A stretch of DNA of 60,397 bases from a virus: positions 1 to 60,397 of the IMG/VR virus record IMGVR_UViG_3300038560_000015. One strand, written 5' to 3'. Numbering within the stretch: the stretch's first letter is position 1; every line of letters begins with the position of its first letter. A program made the position numbers and the translations under genes. A model generated the notes under the pieces. That model was not told where the DNA came from, made no database searches, and saw only the letters and a program-made list of their open reading frames with translations. Positions 37,553 to 46,510 of this stretch are shown here, one piece after another.

Positions 37553-39451
37553 TTAGCTGCGCTGCGCGACGCGCAACGCCGTCGAGGCGAGCCGGCTCAG
37601 GCCGTCCGTCTCCGACGAGGCCGCGCCGAGCTGATCGGCCACGGCGCCGAAGTCGTGTGACTTCTCGACCGTGCGCAAGGTCACCGACGTGGTGCCCATC
37701 GGCAGCGGCTGTGCGGCAATCTGCTTAACGACCTCGTGAATGGCCGAAAGCTCGGCAGCAAACGCCTTGCGATCGGCATCGCGTTCGGCGGTCAAGGCCT
37801 TGACCAGCTTCTCGGCATCCTCGTCGCCTTCATCGTCGGCGGCATCGCAACAATCCGGATCGAGCTCGACCAAAAGATCGTGCGCTTGCGCGATGCGGTC
37901 CTTGTCGGCCTTCGAATGCTTCGCGCCAGCCTTGATCAGCGCCGCCCCGACGACAGCCTTGACCAGGCCGGCGGTTTTGACGGATGCCGCCACTTCGTTC
38001 GCCGCCTCGGCGTCTTCCTCTTCCTTCATCGAGTTGAGGACGATGTCGAGCATTTCGGCTGCGATATCGCCGAGCTCGACCAGCGCTGCGCCAAAGCGAT
38101 CGCACAGGTCTTTCGGCAGATCGACGGAATTGCCGAAACTCCACGCCGGCAGCTCGGCATTGTCTTCCATGCGCGAGACGCCGTCGAGCAACAGCAACAG
38201 ATCGCTGATCGACCACAGATCGGCACCCTTCGAAAGCCCGCCGTCCCCGGCGACTTTCTTGGACTCCTTATCCTTGGTCGAACCGGCCCAGTCGGCCGGC
38301 AGCAGATCGGTCAGCTTCAATGCCTTGGCGCGCTTGGTGATGTGCCGCTTCGCCGCGGCCTTGTTCTTAGAACGGCCGTAGGCCTTGACCGCATTTTCCA
38401 GATCGTCCTTGTCTTTGATCGGAAACGATCCGTCCTTCATGGCCTCACCTTTGTCTGCCATGTCCTTACGCTCGTCGTCGCTATAGTCTTTCTTCGCAAC
38501 CGTGCCGTCCCCGGCGGTCGCGGGATCGACCTTTGCAACGACAGTCTCGCCCGGTTTTGCAGCCGCAGCGTCCCCGCCGTTCTGCTTTTCGAGCATGGTC
38601 TTGATGCCGGCCAGCGCTTCGAGCACGGGGCCGGCTTGTTTCCTCGCCGCCGTCTCGGCGTCGAGATCGACCAGCGCCTGGCGCAGATCGGCTTTTTTCT
38701 TGAAAGTCTTGCCGGGCAGCCGTTCGTTGACCCAGACCTGCTCGCCGACTTCGTTGTCGTTCGGCGTCTCGACCTTGGCGACCGGCGCGGCAACAGGCGC
38801 AACCGCGGTCACCGTGAGCGCCTTGGTCGCCGCCTCGATCTGCTCGGCCCACTTGCTTTCGTCGCCGGCGGCCTTCGCCAGTTCCTGCGCCTTGACGACG
38901 ATCTCGGCCGCGGTCGGCGCCGGCTTTTCCGGTTCGACCGCCTTGAACTTGCGCATCTCGACCGAGCCGTCGGCCTTGATGATCTCGAAGGTTGCCTCCT
39001 TGAGGCACGGAGAATCCACCAGCGAGACCTCGAAAGGCTCGGCGGTATATTTGGTCACCTCGCCATCCTTCCAGCGCTTGACGTATTTGCCGCCCTGCGA
39101 GAAGCCGGTATAAACGCCCTCTTCGACTTTCTTCCACTCGGCGTCGTCGACCACCTTGCCGCAGATTTCGATCTTCTTCGCCTCGTCGTTGAAGTTGATC
39201 GTGGTCAGCTTGCCGGCGGCGACATTGCCGTGCATGGCGCGCAGATTGCCGACGCTCTTGCCGTCGGTGTTCTTGGCAAACTCGCCGGACCATTTTTCGT
39301 AAAGCGGCTTGGTCGTGGCGTAATCGCACACCTCGCCGGCAACGTCCGGCAGCTCGGCTGTCGCCACGCCATAGACCAGGCGCTTGGCCGCATCGACCTT
39401 GGTGATCGGGATAAACAACTTGAGCGCGTCGTTGGTGGCCGTGGCAGTCAT
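37553..39451 (-). CDS. XkdF-like prohead protease fused to a scaffold-like region
   Basis: 632 residues from ATG 39451, chosen because GGAG lies 7 nt upstream; ATG 39568, overlapping the portal stop, would add 39 residues. Residues 1 to about 165 (GEVCDYATTKPLYEKW, NLRAMHGNVAAGKL, EWKKVEEGVYTGFSQGGKYV, PFEVSLVDSPC) are a putative serine protease of the XkdF type with candidate His and Ser in the MHGN and SLVDSPC strands. Residues 165-632 are acidic and helical like scaffolding proteins and include FPIKDKDDLENAVKAYGRSK. It should mature the prohead. Confidence 0.8.
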   Translation of the reverse strand: MTATATNDALKLFIPITKVDAAKRLVYGVATAELPDVAGEVCDYATTKPLYEKWSGEFAKNTDGKSVGNLRAMHGNVAAGKLTTINFNDEAKKIEICGKVVDDAEWKKVEEGVYTGFSQGGKYVKRWKDGEVTKYTAEPFEVSLVDSPCLKEATFEIIKADGSVEMRKFKAVEPEKPAPTAAEIVVKAQELAKAAGDESKWAEQIEAATKALTVTAVAPVAAPVAKVETPNDNEVGEQVWVNERLPGKTFKKKADLRQALVDLDAETAARKQAGPVLEALAGIKTMLEKQNGGDAAAAKPGETVVAKVDPATAGDGTVAKKDYSDDERKDMADKGEAMKDGSFPIKDKDDLENAVKAYGRSKNKAAAKRHITKRAKALKLTDLLPADWAGSTKDKESKKVAGDGGLSKGADLWSISDLLLLLDGVSRMEDNAELPAWSFGNSVDLPKDLCDRFGAALVELGDIAAEMLDIVLNSMKEEEDAEAANEVAASVKTAGLVKAVVGAALIKAGAKHSKADKDRIAQAHDLLVELDPDCCDAADDEGDEDAEKLVKALTAERDADRKAFAAELSAIHEVVKQIAAQPLPMGTTSVTLRTVEKSHDFGAVADQLGAASSETDGLSRLASTALRVAQRS

Positions 39452-39567
39452 CGTTGTCTCCGTTTCACCGGATGGGGATTTGCGCCGTTTACGCCGGCGC
39501 CTGGAACCTTCAAGGTCGTAGGATTGCAAGCCGTCAGTCGCACTCGTGGGCGCAGAGAACGTCGACA

Positions 39568-41079
39568 TCAGTCGACGACCTCTTCCTCGGCCGGCGTCGG
39601 CTCCTTGCCCTCGGTCTCGGTCGGCGCGGCGATTTCGTCGGACGCCGCCGGCAGCGCCGGCTTCGCACCGTTAGCGCCGAACGGCGACGCCCCGATATTG
39701 GCTTCGACCGGAACGTAGCCCTGCGCCGTATAGGCCATCGGCTTGTCGGCGGCCGGATCGTTGTAACGCTCCATGCCGATATTGTCGCGAAACTCATTGA
39801 GCGTGATGGCGCCGGCCTTGACGCGGCCTTCGAGCACGGTTTCCTGCTTGACCGGATCGGTGTCGTCCTCTTCGATCCACACCAGTTCGATGTCGGAGGA
39901 ATCCAGTTCGTTGGCGACGATGTCGTCGATCAGATCCTTGATCCACTCCTTGGTCGGCTCAAGACCCTCTTCTTCAGAGGTTGTCGAATGTTCCTTCGCC
40001 GTCGCACGGTTCATCATGCTGACGGCCCATTGCGGATTGACCGAAAAGGCGTAGCAAATGACCCGCGCCAGCCACTCGTCGAACACGCTTTTCTGATCCG
40101 GCTCCTTGGTCTGATGCACCTTCATGGCGACGTCGCCGGGCACGAACTTCGCCCGCCGCCGCTTGCCGAGATCACCTGAGAATTCCGTGTCCCAATATTC
40201 CTGGAATTGCTTGATCTGCTGCACCGTCCAGGTCGTCGGCACGCCGATCAAGGCGTCGGGGATCGAGCCTTCGGTGTAGTAATCGAGCTGCCACAACTGC
40301 CGGCGCAGCGCGATCTGCACGGTGATCAGCACCTGCTGCACCGGCGAATAACCATAGGCACGATGCGAGCGGATGTTACGCGGCCGATAGATGATATCGC
40401 GGGTCGAATAGTTGACGGCAGGAAGGCCTTTGAGGATTTGCTGATAGGCCGGCGGATAGACCATGCCTTCCGGACCGCGATACGGCAGCGGCGTGCGGCC
40501 CCAATCGTCGATCACGCGCTTGATGGTGCCGCCGTCGATCTGATGCAGCGCCAGCAACTGGCCGCCGCGGCTGCGCTGGCAATAAAGCGTCGCCGCGTCG
40601 ATGACGAACATGTCTTCGAGCAGCGAGCGTATCCAACCTTTCCAGCTCGTAAAGCCGTCCGGCCGGCGCAAGAAGCTGATGACCTTGTCGATCCGGCCCT
40701 GCATGTCCGCCGGGCGCTTGCTCATGCGGCGGAGCACCGGATCGCGCGGCTTGACGGTCCAGCGCAGGCGCTCGACCTGGTCCTTGCGTGTCTCGATGAC
40801 GAGCCGCAGCAGATCGCAGGCATCGGCGAACCAGCGCAGCTCGGAAAACCCGATCGGCTCGAAGGCCCGCGGCCGGGTCTGCAGGTTGTAGCCGGGTGCG
40901 TAATCGAAACGCCGGCCGGCGACCTCCGGTGGCGCCGTCGGCGCCATAGGATCGAGCGGCCCGAACCAGTCGGCACCAGTGCCGCGGGTGATGCCGGCCG
41001 AGGCGCCGTACTGCACATTGACCGTATAGGGATCGAGCGCCCAGGTCGGTCGCCCGGCGCCGCGCTGCGGATCGGCCAT
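39568..41079 (-). CDS. Portal protein
   Basis: 503 residues. Portal hallmarks: RWFADACDLLRLVIETRKDQ, helical stem, IIYRPRNIRSHRAYGYSP, and the wing/clip region EWLARVICYAFSVNP. The acidic tail (EGKEPTPAEEEVVD) is common in phage portals. It forms the dodecameric DNA channel. Followed after a TGATG overlap or a 117-nt gap by the protease gene. Confidence 0.88.
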   Translation of the reverse strand: MADPQRGAGRPTWALDPYTVNVQYGASAGITRGTGADWFGPLDPMAPTAPPEVAGRRFDYAPGYNLQTRPRAFEPIGFSELRWFADACDLLRLVIETRKDQVERLRWTVKPRDPVLRRMSKRPADMQGRIDKVISFLRRPDGFTSWKGWIRSLLEDMFVIDAATLYCQRSRGGQLLALHQIDGGTIKRVIDDWGRTPLPYRGPEGMVYPPAYQQILKGLPAVNYSTRDIIYRPRNIRSHRAYGYSPVQQVLITVQIALRRQLWQLDYYTEGSIPDALIGVPTTWTVQQIKQFQEYWDTEFSGDLGKRRRAKFVPGDVAMKVHQTKEPDQKSVFDEWLARVICYAFSVNPQWAVSMMNRATAKEHSTTSEEEGLEPTKEWIKDLIDDIVANELDSSDIELVWIEEDDTDPVKQETVLEGRVKAGAITLNEFRDNIGMERYNDPAADKPMAYTAQGYVPVEANIGASPFGANGAKPALPAASDEIAAPTETEGKEPTPAEEEVVD

Positions 41080-41081
41080 GC

Positions 41082-42494
41082 TCAGCCTCGAATGACTACA
41101 GCGCTATCGGCCATCGCCGCGATGCGTTGCTTGATGGCCGCGAGCGGCGCGCGCCAGTTTTCGGGCGCAACCTGATCGAAAAGCTCGACCGACGGATACC
41201 AGGGTGCCGCACCCTTGCACCAGCGCCAGCACGGATTGATCGGATTGAGCATGAAACAAGGCTTGCCGAGTGCGCCGGCCACATGGACCGCCGCGGTATC
41301 GACCGCGACGACAAGATCGAGCTTTTGCACCACTGCTGCCGTGTCGGCGAAGTCACTGATGCCGGCCGTCGCGTCACCGACGAGATATTCGGCACCGCTG
41401 TCAATCCGCTCTTGTGCATAGGGTCCGATCTGCAGCGACCACAACCGGACGCCGGGAATGGTGCCGAGATCGAGCAGGTCGCCGACCGGGACCGACCGCT
41501 GTCGGCTCCGCTCGTGACCGGGCGAAGCCGCCCATACCAGACCGACGGCGAGCTTCGCGCCGCCATCACGGAAGGACCGATCGCAGTGCACTTGCGCCGT
41601 CAGGTATGGCGCCGAAGGTATTGTTTCATAACTTGGCTTGCACAGCGCCACGGCGGAGATCAGCGGGCAGTGAAAGTGTGCATCACGCGCGGCGCATACG
41701 ATGTCGCCCGGGCTGTCGATATCGATGATCAGATCGATCTTGCAGTGGCCGCGCAGCAATCGATGGAGCGCCTTCGGCGCAGCCAACACTATGCGAGCCG
41801 GTCCCGTCGCCTGTTCTCCGGCAAAGCGCCTGATGATCTCGGGGATGAAGCGAACGAACTGCAGCGTGTCGCCGAAGCCCTGCTCATGGTGCAGCAGCAG
41901 CGTCTTGCCGCCGAACTCTTCGCCGTTCCATTTCGGCAGACCGCAGTCCCAGATCGGGTTCTTGATCAGCATCCCCGCCCAGCGCACCTCGAGCAGATCA
42001 AGACCGAGCGCCAGATCACCGGACTTGAGCACGGCATGGGCCAAGTCTGACAGGCAGTTGACGGCATCCGGCTTGATCGCCAGCGCCCGCCTGAATGATG
42101 CTATCGCGTGGCTTGATCGCCCAGTCGCATAGTACAGCAAACCGAGATTGTGATGCGGCCCGTAATGGTCCGGCAGCAGATCCCGCGCCCGCGTCAGTGC
42201 CGCTTCCGCCTCGGCAAAGCGCTGAGCCCGCCACAGCGTATTGCCGAGGTTGTCCCAGACGTGACCGTTGTCCGGCTCGCTCGCCAGCGCGCGGCGAGAC
42301 AGCGCGATCGCGGCATCGTAACGGCCGGCACCGCAGACCATCACGGCGAGGTTATGATAGGCCTGCGTATAGTCGACGTCGCTGTCGAGCGCGGCCTGCA
42401 GCAACGCAAAGGCGTTGCCGCTGTCGCCGGCCGACATGCGTTCGGCGCCGAGCCGCAGAAGATCTGCGGCTCGGCTATTCAGTGTGCCGTGCAC
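41082..42494 (-). CDS. TPR-containing glycosyltransferase-like protein in the head operon
   Basis: 470 residues. Residues 1 to about 170 are at least four TPR units (for example AYHNLAVMVCGAGRYDAAIA, HVWDNLGNTLWRAQRFAEAE, HHNLGLLYYATGRSSHAIA). Residues about 185-465 form a GT-B domain like GT9/heptosyltransferases and TPR-GTs: LLLHHEQGFGDTLQFVRFIP at the start and LDLVVAVDTAAVHVAGALGK plus APWYPSVELF at the end, the nucleotide-sugar and catalytic regions. Bacterial homologues act in flagellin or protein glycosylation. It lies between a putative decoration protein and the portal gene with 3-nt gaps, so it should be made with the virion proteins. Confidence 0.8.
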   Translation of the reverse strand: MHGTLNSRAADLLRLGAERMSAGDSGNAFALLQAALDSDVDYTQAYHNLAVMVCGAGRYDAAIALSRRALASEPDNGHVWDNLGNTLWRAQRFAEAEAALTRARDLLPDHYGPHHNLGLLYYATGRSSHAIASFRRALAIKPDAVNCLSDLAHAVLKSGDLALGLDLLEVRWAGMLIKNPIWDCGLPKWNGEEFGGKTLLLHHEQGFGDTLQFVRFIPEIIRRFAGEQATGPARIVLAAPKALHRLLRGHCKIDLIIDIDSPGDIVCAARDAHFHCPLISAVALCKPSYETIPSAPYLTAQVHCDRSFRDGGAKLAVGLVWAASPGHERSRQRSVPVGDLLDLGTIPGVRLWSLQIGPYAQERIDSGAEYLVGDATAGISDFADTAAVVQKLDLVVAVDTAAVHVAGALGKPCFMLNPINPCWRWCKGAAPWYPSVELFDQVAPENWRAPLAAIKQRIAAMADSAVVIRG

Positions 42495-42497
42495 TGC

Positions 42498-43220
42498 TTA
42501 GCCCGGGAAGGTGTAGGTATACCCGAAGCTGAGCTGATGCGTGCCGTCTGGTGCCTGTGTCGGCGCGATCAAAGCGCCCGCTGCGGTCACCGTGCCGATC
42601 GTCTCGTCGGCCGGCACCATCAGACCGAGCGTGCCGGCGGTCGGCGTCAGCTTGGTCTCCTTGATCACCGCAAAGTCGACGAATCCCGGATCGACCGGAA
42701 CCGCGATGGTGCCGTTGGTGCCGACTTGCACGCCGGGCGACGAACCGCCGGAGACGCCGGAAACGACGGCACTGGTCAGATGCACCACGCCCTTCGATGT
42801 CTGAAGCGTCGCCGTTCCCGACGAAGCGATGCCGCCGAAGTTGAGCGTGTCGGTCTGGGTCGTTGAATCGTTCGCCGTATAGGTCAGCGCGAGCTGGCCC
42901 GCGACCAGCGACGCTGCGCCGGCATTGACCACCGCCTGCAACTGCCGCGGCACATCGGGCTGTGCCGCGATCGACAGCGTGCCGTTCGAAAATCCGGTCG
43001 ACGCGACCGTGACCGCAGCCGCAGCGATCGCCGGCGCACCCGGCGTGCTGTAGACCCGCTGCGCCGTGACGGCCCACTGGAAGCCGTCATTCATCAGCGC
43101 GTCGACGTCGAGAAAGCTGACGCCAGAAATCGTGCCATCGGAGCCGATGGTATAGTTGGTGCCGCTGCGGCCCATGACGACGCCGCCTACGCCAGCCGGT
43201 GCGATCAGTTTGATGCTCAT
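42498..43220 (-). CDS. Putative head decoration protein
   Basis: 240 residues, Gly/Ala/Ser/Thr-rich and beta-like. The N-terminal about 45 residues (IKLIAPAGVGGVVMGRSG, TIGSDGTISGVSFLD) are related to the C-terminal 54 residues of the large terminase. A central part (LSIAAQPDVPRQLQAVVNAG) and C-terminal strand follow. Position after TerL and before the TPR-glycosyltransferase suggests a surface protein and possible glycosylation target (inference). Confidence 0.55.
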   Translation of the reverse strand: MSIKLIAPAGVGGVVMGRSGTNYTIGSDGTISGVSFLDVDALMNDGFQWAVTAQRVYSTPGAPAIAAAAVTVASTGFSNGTLSIAAQPDVPRQLQAVVNAGAASLVAGQLALTYTANDSTTQTDTLNFGGIASSGTATLQTSKGVVHLTSAVVSGVSGGSSPGVQVGTNGTIAVPVDPGFVDFAVIKETKLTPTAGTLGLMVPADETIGTVTAAGALIAPTQAPDGTHQLSFGYTYTFPG

Positions 43221-43235
43221 AGCCGTGGTTCTCCT

Positions 43236-45146
43236 TTAGGTCGTGGCGAGCGCCACGGATGAAACGCGTTCAAACCCGATGTCGATAAGCGAAGCACTGT
43301 CCTGTTCGTCGACTTCAATGGTGCCATCGGCGCCGACGATGTACTGGCGCCCGGACATGCTGGACACATTGGAAATACCCGCCGGGGCGCGCAGGCAGAT
43401 TTCCTTTTTCGATCCCGCCGCGACGGTCGCGACAGCCGGCGACTTGGCGGCTTCCGACGCCGCACGGTAGAATTCCAAGATACCGCGGGCGCCTTTCGGC
43501 TCCGGATTGCGGATCATCACGTCGGCGGCGTCCCACAGCGCGAACACCGGATCGACCTTGGCATCGCCGGCGCTCTGCTTGGTCGCCGCTATCCCGGAGC
43601 GGCCGGCTTCGATCTTCACGTTGCCGACGCACCAATTCATCAGCGCGCTGGGCGAATGCAGGAGGGAGCCGTTCTCGAGCTTGCGTTCCGTCGTCTTGAT
43701 AGCACGCATCAAGCGCCAGCCCTGACCGATGCCGACGATCTGCTCGCTTGCCTCGTTGACGCCGATCTTGTCGAGCTCGTCGACGAGCTCCCCGTAGGGG
43801 CCCTCGTTGTCGATCGCGACGGCGGCGAGCAAGCCCGCGTCGTTCACCTTGGCGATCAGATCGACGACGGCGAGGATGTCCTGGTCGGCGCTGTCGATGA
43901 AAGTGAGGTCGCCGAGCTTTTCGAAGTCCTCGAGCAGCGAGGCGATGGCCTTGCGCCGTTCCAGCACCTTGCGATGGCACCAGGCGTGTGACCACAACAG
44001 CCAGCGCTTGGTTTCCCTTTCACGCCCGAGAGCCGCAAAGCCGAACAGATCGTCGAGCCCACCGCCATCGAGACCGATCACGATCGCCTCGCAGCGCGCG
44101 ATCAGGTCATCAAGCCTCAGAACCTTTTCGTCTTCGGACGTTGACCAGAACTCGGCGCCGGCCCACGATTCCGACTTGAGCCCGATGCCGATCTCGATGT
44201 TGAGATGCTGCGAGGCCCAGATCCGCTTCGCCTGCTCGTTCTTGGACTTCTCGGTTTCCCAGTCCGGGATCAGGCTCGTTAGGTGCATCGACCGGCCGAG
44301 GTTCGGCATCACCATCGGCCAGTTGACAGGATTGCTCCACTTGTCCTGGTCCTTGGCGATGTCGGCCGGGAACTCGTAGATGATCGGCAGCATGGACCGC
44401 ACCTCGCGATCCTTGAACCGGCCATCGCGGATCCCGCGCGCCATCGCGAGCTCGTCCTTCATCACGCCGGCGGGAATGTCGTCGCTCGCCGTCGTGGTGA
44501 TGAGAAGCAATCCCTCCTGCGTCTTTTCAAGGCCGCCGCGGATTTGCCGCAGCACCTTGGCCGCGTAGGGCAATCGGCCCAGCAAGTGCAGCTCGTCGAC
44601 CAGCGCCAGAAATAGGATCGAGCCGGTCAGGATATTGACGTCGAAGGTCTTGACCCGAAGCTCGGAGCCGGTGACCAGGTCCTCGATCGTTTTGACGTGG
44701 TCGCGGGTGCGAAACCGCCGCTTCAGGTCGACCGAGGCCTCGATCATGCCGGTCGCCTTGTCATAGGCGTTATCGGCGATGGCTTGTGTCGGCCCGACGA
44801 ACAGCGCCTCGGCGCGCGGCCGTCGGTTCATCAGCATGCCGACCAGTAGCAGGCCGGCAGAGTAGGTCGTTTTCGACTGCCCCTTCGGCAGCATCGCGAA
44901 GATGTCGCGGATGTAGCGGACCCGGGCGACCGGGTCCCACGATCCGAAGGCGACGCGGACGATGTCGCGAAACCACTGCCCGGCGGCGTCGCGCATCCTT
45001 GGCAGGCCGGGCTGATCGGGAAGCTGCAGCTCGTCGAAGAACTGCAGCCCGATGTCCGCCTCGCTCTCGATCAGCGGCAGCTTCGGTATGAGCGACCGGC
45101 CGGCCCGGATGCGGGCCTCCCAATCGACGCAGGAGGTGTCCCACAT
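43236..45146 (-). CDS. terL: Terminase large subunit with an extra C-terminal module
   Basis: 636 residues. ATPase: Walker A-like PKGQSKTT (87-94) and Walker B ALVDELHLL (Asp184, Glu185). Nuclease: VIGLDGGGLDD and, further on, TFIDSADQDI with metal-binding Asp residues. Residues 583-636 (ICLRAPAGISNVSSMSGRQ, IVGADGTIEVDEQ) are not part of the usual terminase but resemble the N-terminus of the next gene product. It cuts concatemers and pumps DNA into proheads. Confidence 0.9.
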   Translation of the reverse strand: MWDTSCVDWEARIRAGRSLIPKLPLIESEADIGLQFFDELQLPDQPGLPRMRDAAGQWFRDIVRVAFGSWDPVARVRYIRDIFAMLPKGQSKTTYSAGLLLVGMLMNRRPRAEALFVGPTQAIADNAYDKATGMIEASVDLKRRFRTRDHVKTIEDLVTGSELRVKTFDVNILTGSILFLALVDELHLLGRLPYAAKVLRQIRGGLEKTQEGLLLITTTASDDIPAGVMKDELAMARGIRDGRFKDREVRSMLPIIYEFPADIAKDQDKWSNPVNWPMVMPNLGRSMHLTSLIPDWETEKSKNEQAKRIWASQHLNIEIGIGLKSESWAGAEFWSTSEDEKVLRLDDLIARCEAIVIGLDGGGLDDLFGFAALGRERETKRWLLWSHAWCHRKVLERRKAIASLLEDFEKLGDLTFIDSADQDILAVVDLIAKVNDAGLLAAVAIDNEGPYGELVDELDKIGVNEASEQIVGIGQGWRLMRAIKTTERKLENGSLLHSPSALMNWCVGNVKIEAGRSGIAATKQSAGDAKVDPVFALWDAADVMIRNPEPKGARGILEFYRAASEAAKSPAVATVAAGSKKEICLRAPAGISNVSSMSGRQYIVGADGTIEVDEQDSASLIDIGFERVSSVALATT

Positions 45147-45147
45147 C

Positions 45148-45675
45148 TCAGTTGACGGGCTGGCCCTGCCGCTGCGCCATCAGTTCGCCAAGCGGCGTCC
45201 CGGTATCAGGCCGCTGCGCATCCTCGAGCGCCTGCTCTTTCTTGCCCTTCGATGGCGGCTTCGGCTGATGCGCCGGCTGCGGCCGCTCGGTCTGGCCGTA
45301 CATCATCAGGTCGTTACGGCGGACGAGATCGCGGAATTCCTTCATCGCCGGCACGCTGCCGTCTTCGACCAGGCGCCATAGCCGCATCGCCAGCGCCGCA
45401 TCCATCCGATCGCGCTGCTCGTCGCGGCGCTTGAGCTCGGCCTTGTAGAATTTACGAAGCGTCGGCTTGGTGATGTAGAGCGCCCGAGCGATGCGCTCGT
45501 TACCCCATCCCAGTGCCAAGAGCAGGATGACCTTATTGCGGTTTTCCGAAGTCGCGATGTGCTGCGGCCGGCCGCGCAGTCCAAAGCCGTCAGGCACCGG
45601 GTCGCCGAACAGGTCGACCCGCTGCGGCGTGCTGCTCTCGGACTTGGCCTCTGGAACTTGCTCGTCGGGCGCCAT
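45148..45675 (-). CDS. terS: Terminase small subunit
   Basis: 175 residues from ATG 45675 behind GGTGG. An HTH (VILLLALGWGNERIARALYI, then TKPTLRKFY) recognises the packaging site; helices and a Pro/Gln-rich tail follow. It ends 1 nt before the TerL start. Longer upstream starts would reach into the terminator region and are not favoured. Confidence 0.75.
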   Translation of the reverse strand: MAPDEQVPEAKSESSTPQRVDLFGDPVPDGFGLRGRPQHIATSENRNKVILLLALGWGNERIARALYITKPTLRKFYKAELKRRDEQRDRMDAALAMRLWRLVEDGSVPAMKEFRDLVRRNDLMMYGQTERPQPAHQPKPPSKGKKEQALEDAQRPDTGTPLGELMAQRQGQPVN

Positions 45676-45784
45676 GTTGACCACCGGAAAACAAATGCTG
45701 GCATTGGCCCCGCCCAACCGGGAAATCCTCCATAGTTTCAACGGCACAAAGGCTGCACCGGTTCGAAAAAATATCACTCGGAAG

Positions 45785-45815
45785 AAAAAAAATCCGCCGA
45801 TGTTGGGTCGCGCGG
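45785..45815 (-). terminator. Intrinsic terminator upstream of terS
   Basis: On the minus strand CCGCGCGA pairs with TCGGCGG (one bulge) around CCCAACA and is followed by ATTTTTTTT. It lies between the HNH gene and terS, so late genes would need readthrough or a promoter of their own. A GGCGGC-TCT-GCCGC hairpin lies just upstream. Confidence 0.65.
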
Positions 45816-45841
45816 TTACAGCGGCAGAGCCGCCCGAAAAT

Positions 45842-46186
45842 TTAACCCCCTACCCCCCCAGACCTATTTTTTCGAGCAGCGATGCCTTTGAGCGTGTTGT
45901 GTTGCACGCAGAGACAAGCGCCGTTGGCTGGGTCGAAGAGTGCGCCGCCGTCCTGGCGTTCGACGATATGGTCGGCGATCATCCGATGCTCGGGCGCCGC
46001 GCGTTCGCAACGCACGCCATCCTCAATCCACTGGCAGCGCCAGTCGGCCCGGCTGCATACGATCTCACGGAAGCGCCGGTGCTGCTGCGTCAGCAGTTCC
46101 TCATCGGCCGTCTTTGGGGATGGCTTGACGATACGGCCATCAAAGCGACCGACAAGCGGCTTGAGCGTCGGCAGCTTTGTCGCCAT
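45842..46186 (-). CDS. HNH endonuclease next to terminase
   Basis: 114 residues from ATG 46186. CQWIEDGVRCERAAPEHRMI, ADHIVERQDGGALFDPANG and LCVQHNTLK form a Cys4/HNH unit (His in DHIV, Asn in the DPANG loop and His in QHN). HNH proteins beside terminase genes assist DNA packaging cleavage in HK97-type phages. Located between two terminators. Confidence 0.8.
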   Translation of the reverse strand: MATKLPTLKPLVGRFDGRIVKPSPKTADEELLTQQHRRFREIVCSRADWRCQWIEDGVRCERAAPEHRMIADHIVERQDGGALFDPANGACLCVQHNTLKGIAARKNRSGGVGG

Positions 46187-46398
46187 CACACACGCCGCGG
46201 CGAACGGTTCCAAGGCCTGCCGTGTGCCGGCGGCAGACGCCTTAAGCGTGTGATCAGGTCGTGGCGATAGCGCCGGCAGACGTTCCCGCCTTGTTGGCCG
46301 CGCCAGCGTTCCATCCGATGCTTGTTCGGATTTAGCTGAAAACGGTGAAAGCGCCGGCCATCTGAGCGGAGAGCATAGAGCATACACCCTATGACAAC
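46187..46398. other. Gap between the HNH gene and the terminator after nusG-like gene
   Basis: No convincing gene. A minus-strand frame from ATG 46446 to 46186 (MLYALRSDGRRFHRFQLN within it) is very Arg-rich and runs through the terminator, so it is probably not coding. Nothing else is seen apart from the terminator at 46399-46425. Confidence 0.4.
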
Positions 46399-46425
46399 AA
46401 AAAAGCCGAGGCGTTTGCCCCGGCT
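46399..46425 (-). terminator. Strong intrinsic terminator after the NusG-like gene
   Basis: On the minus strand AGCCGGGGC-AAAC-GCCTCGGCT, a 9-bp stem with one G-U pair, followed by TTTTTTG. The best intrinsic terminator in the window, 86 bp after the NusG-like gene and ahead of the HNH and terminase genes. Confidence 0.8.
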
Positions 46426-46510
46426 CCATGGCTTCGCTTTGGCCACGGACCTCGCTTGGCCCGATCATCCGCCAGTCGCCGTTCCCACGTCCAATCGCTT
46501 GGCAGGTACG

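Noticed and set aside
37736-39718. A 660-codon plus-strand open frame opposite the protease/scaffold gene
   Set aside because: High G+C and biased codon use on the minus strand leave the antisense frame open by chance. Its translation is Arg/Asp/Leu-rich and without motifs, while the minus-strand product is clearly XkdF-like.
45740-45775. tRNA T-arm-like GGTTCGAAAA before terS
   Set aside because: No acceptor, D or anticodon stem fits around it. No tRNA gene was found anywhere in the window by eye.
46186-46446. 86-codon minus-strand frame between the NusG-like and HNH genes
   Set aside because: It passes through the strong terminator hairpin, is extremely Arg-rich and has no ribosome binding site at its best start.
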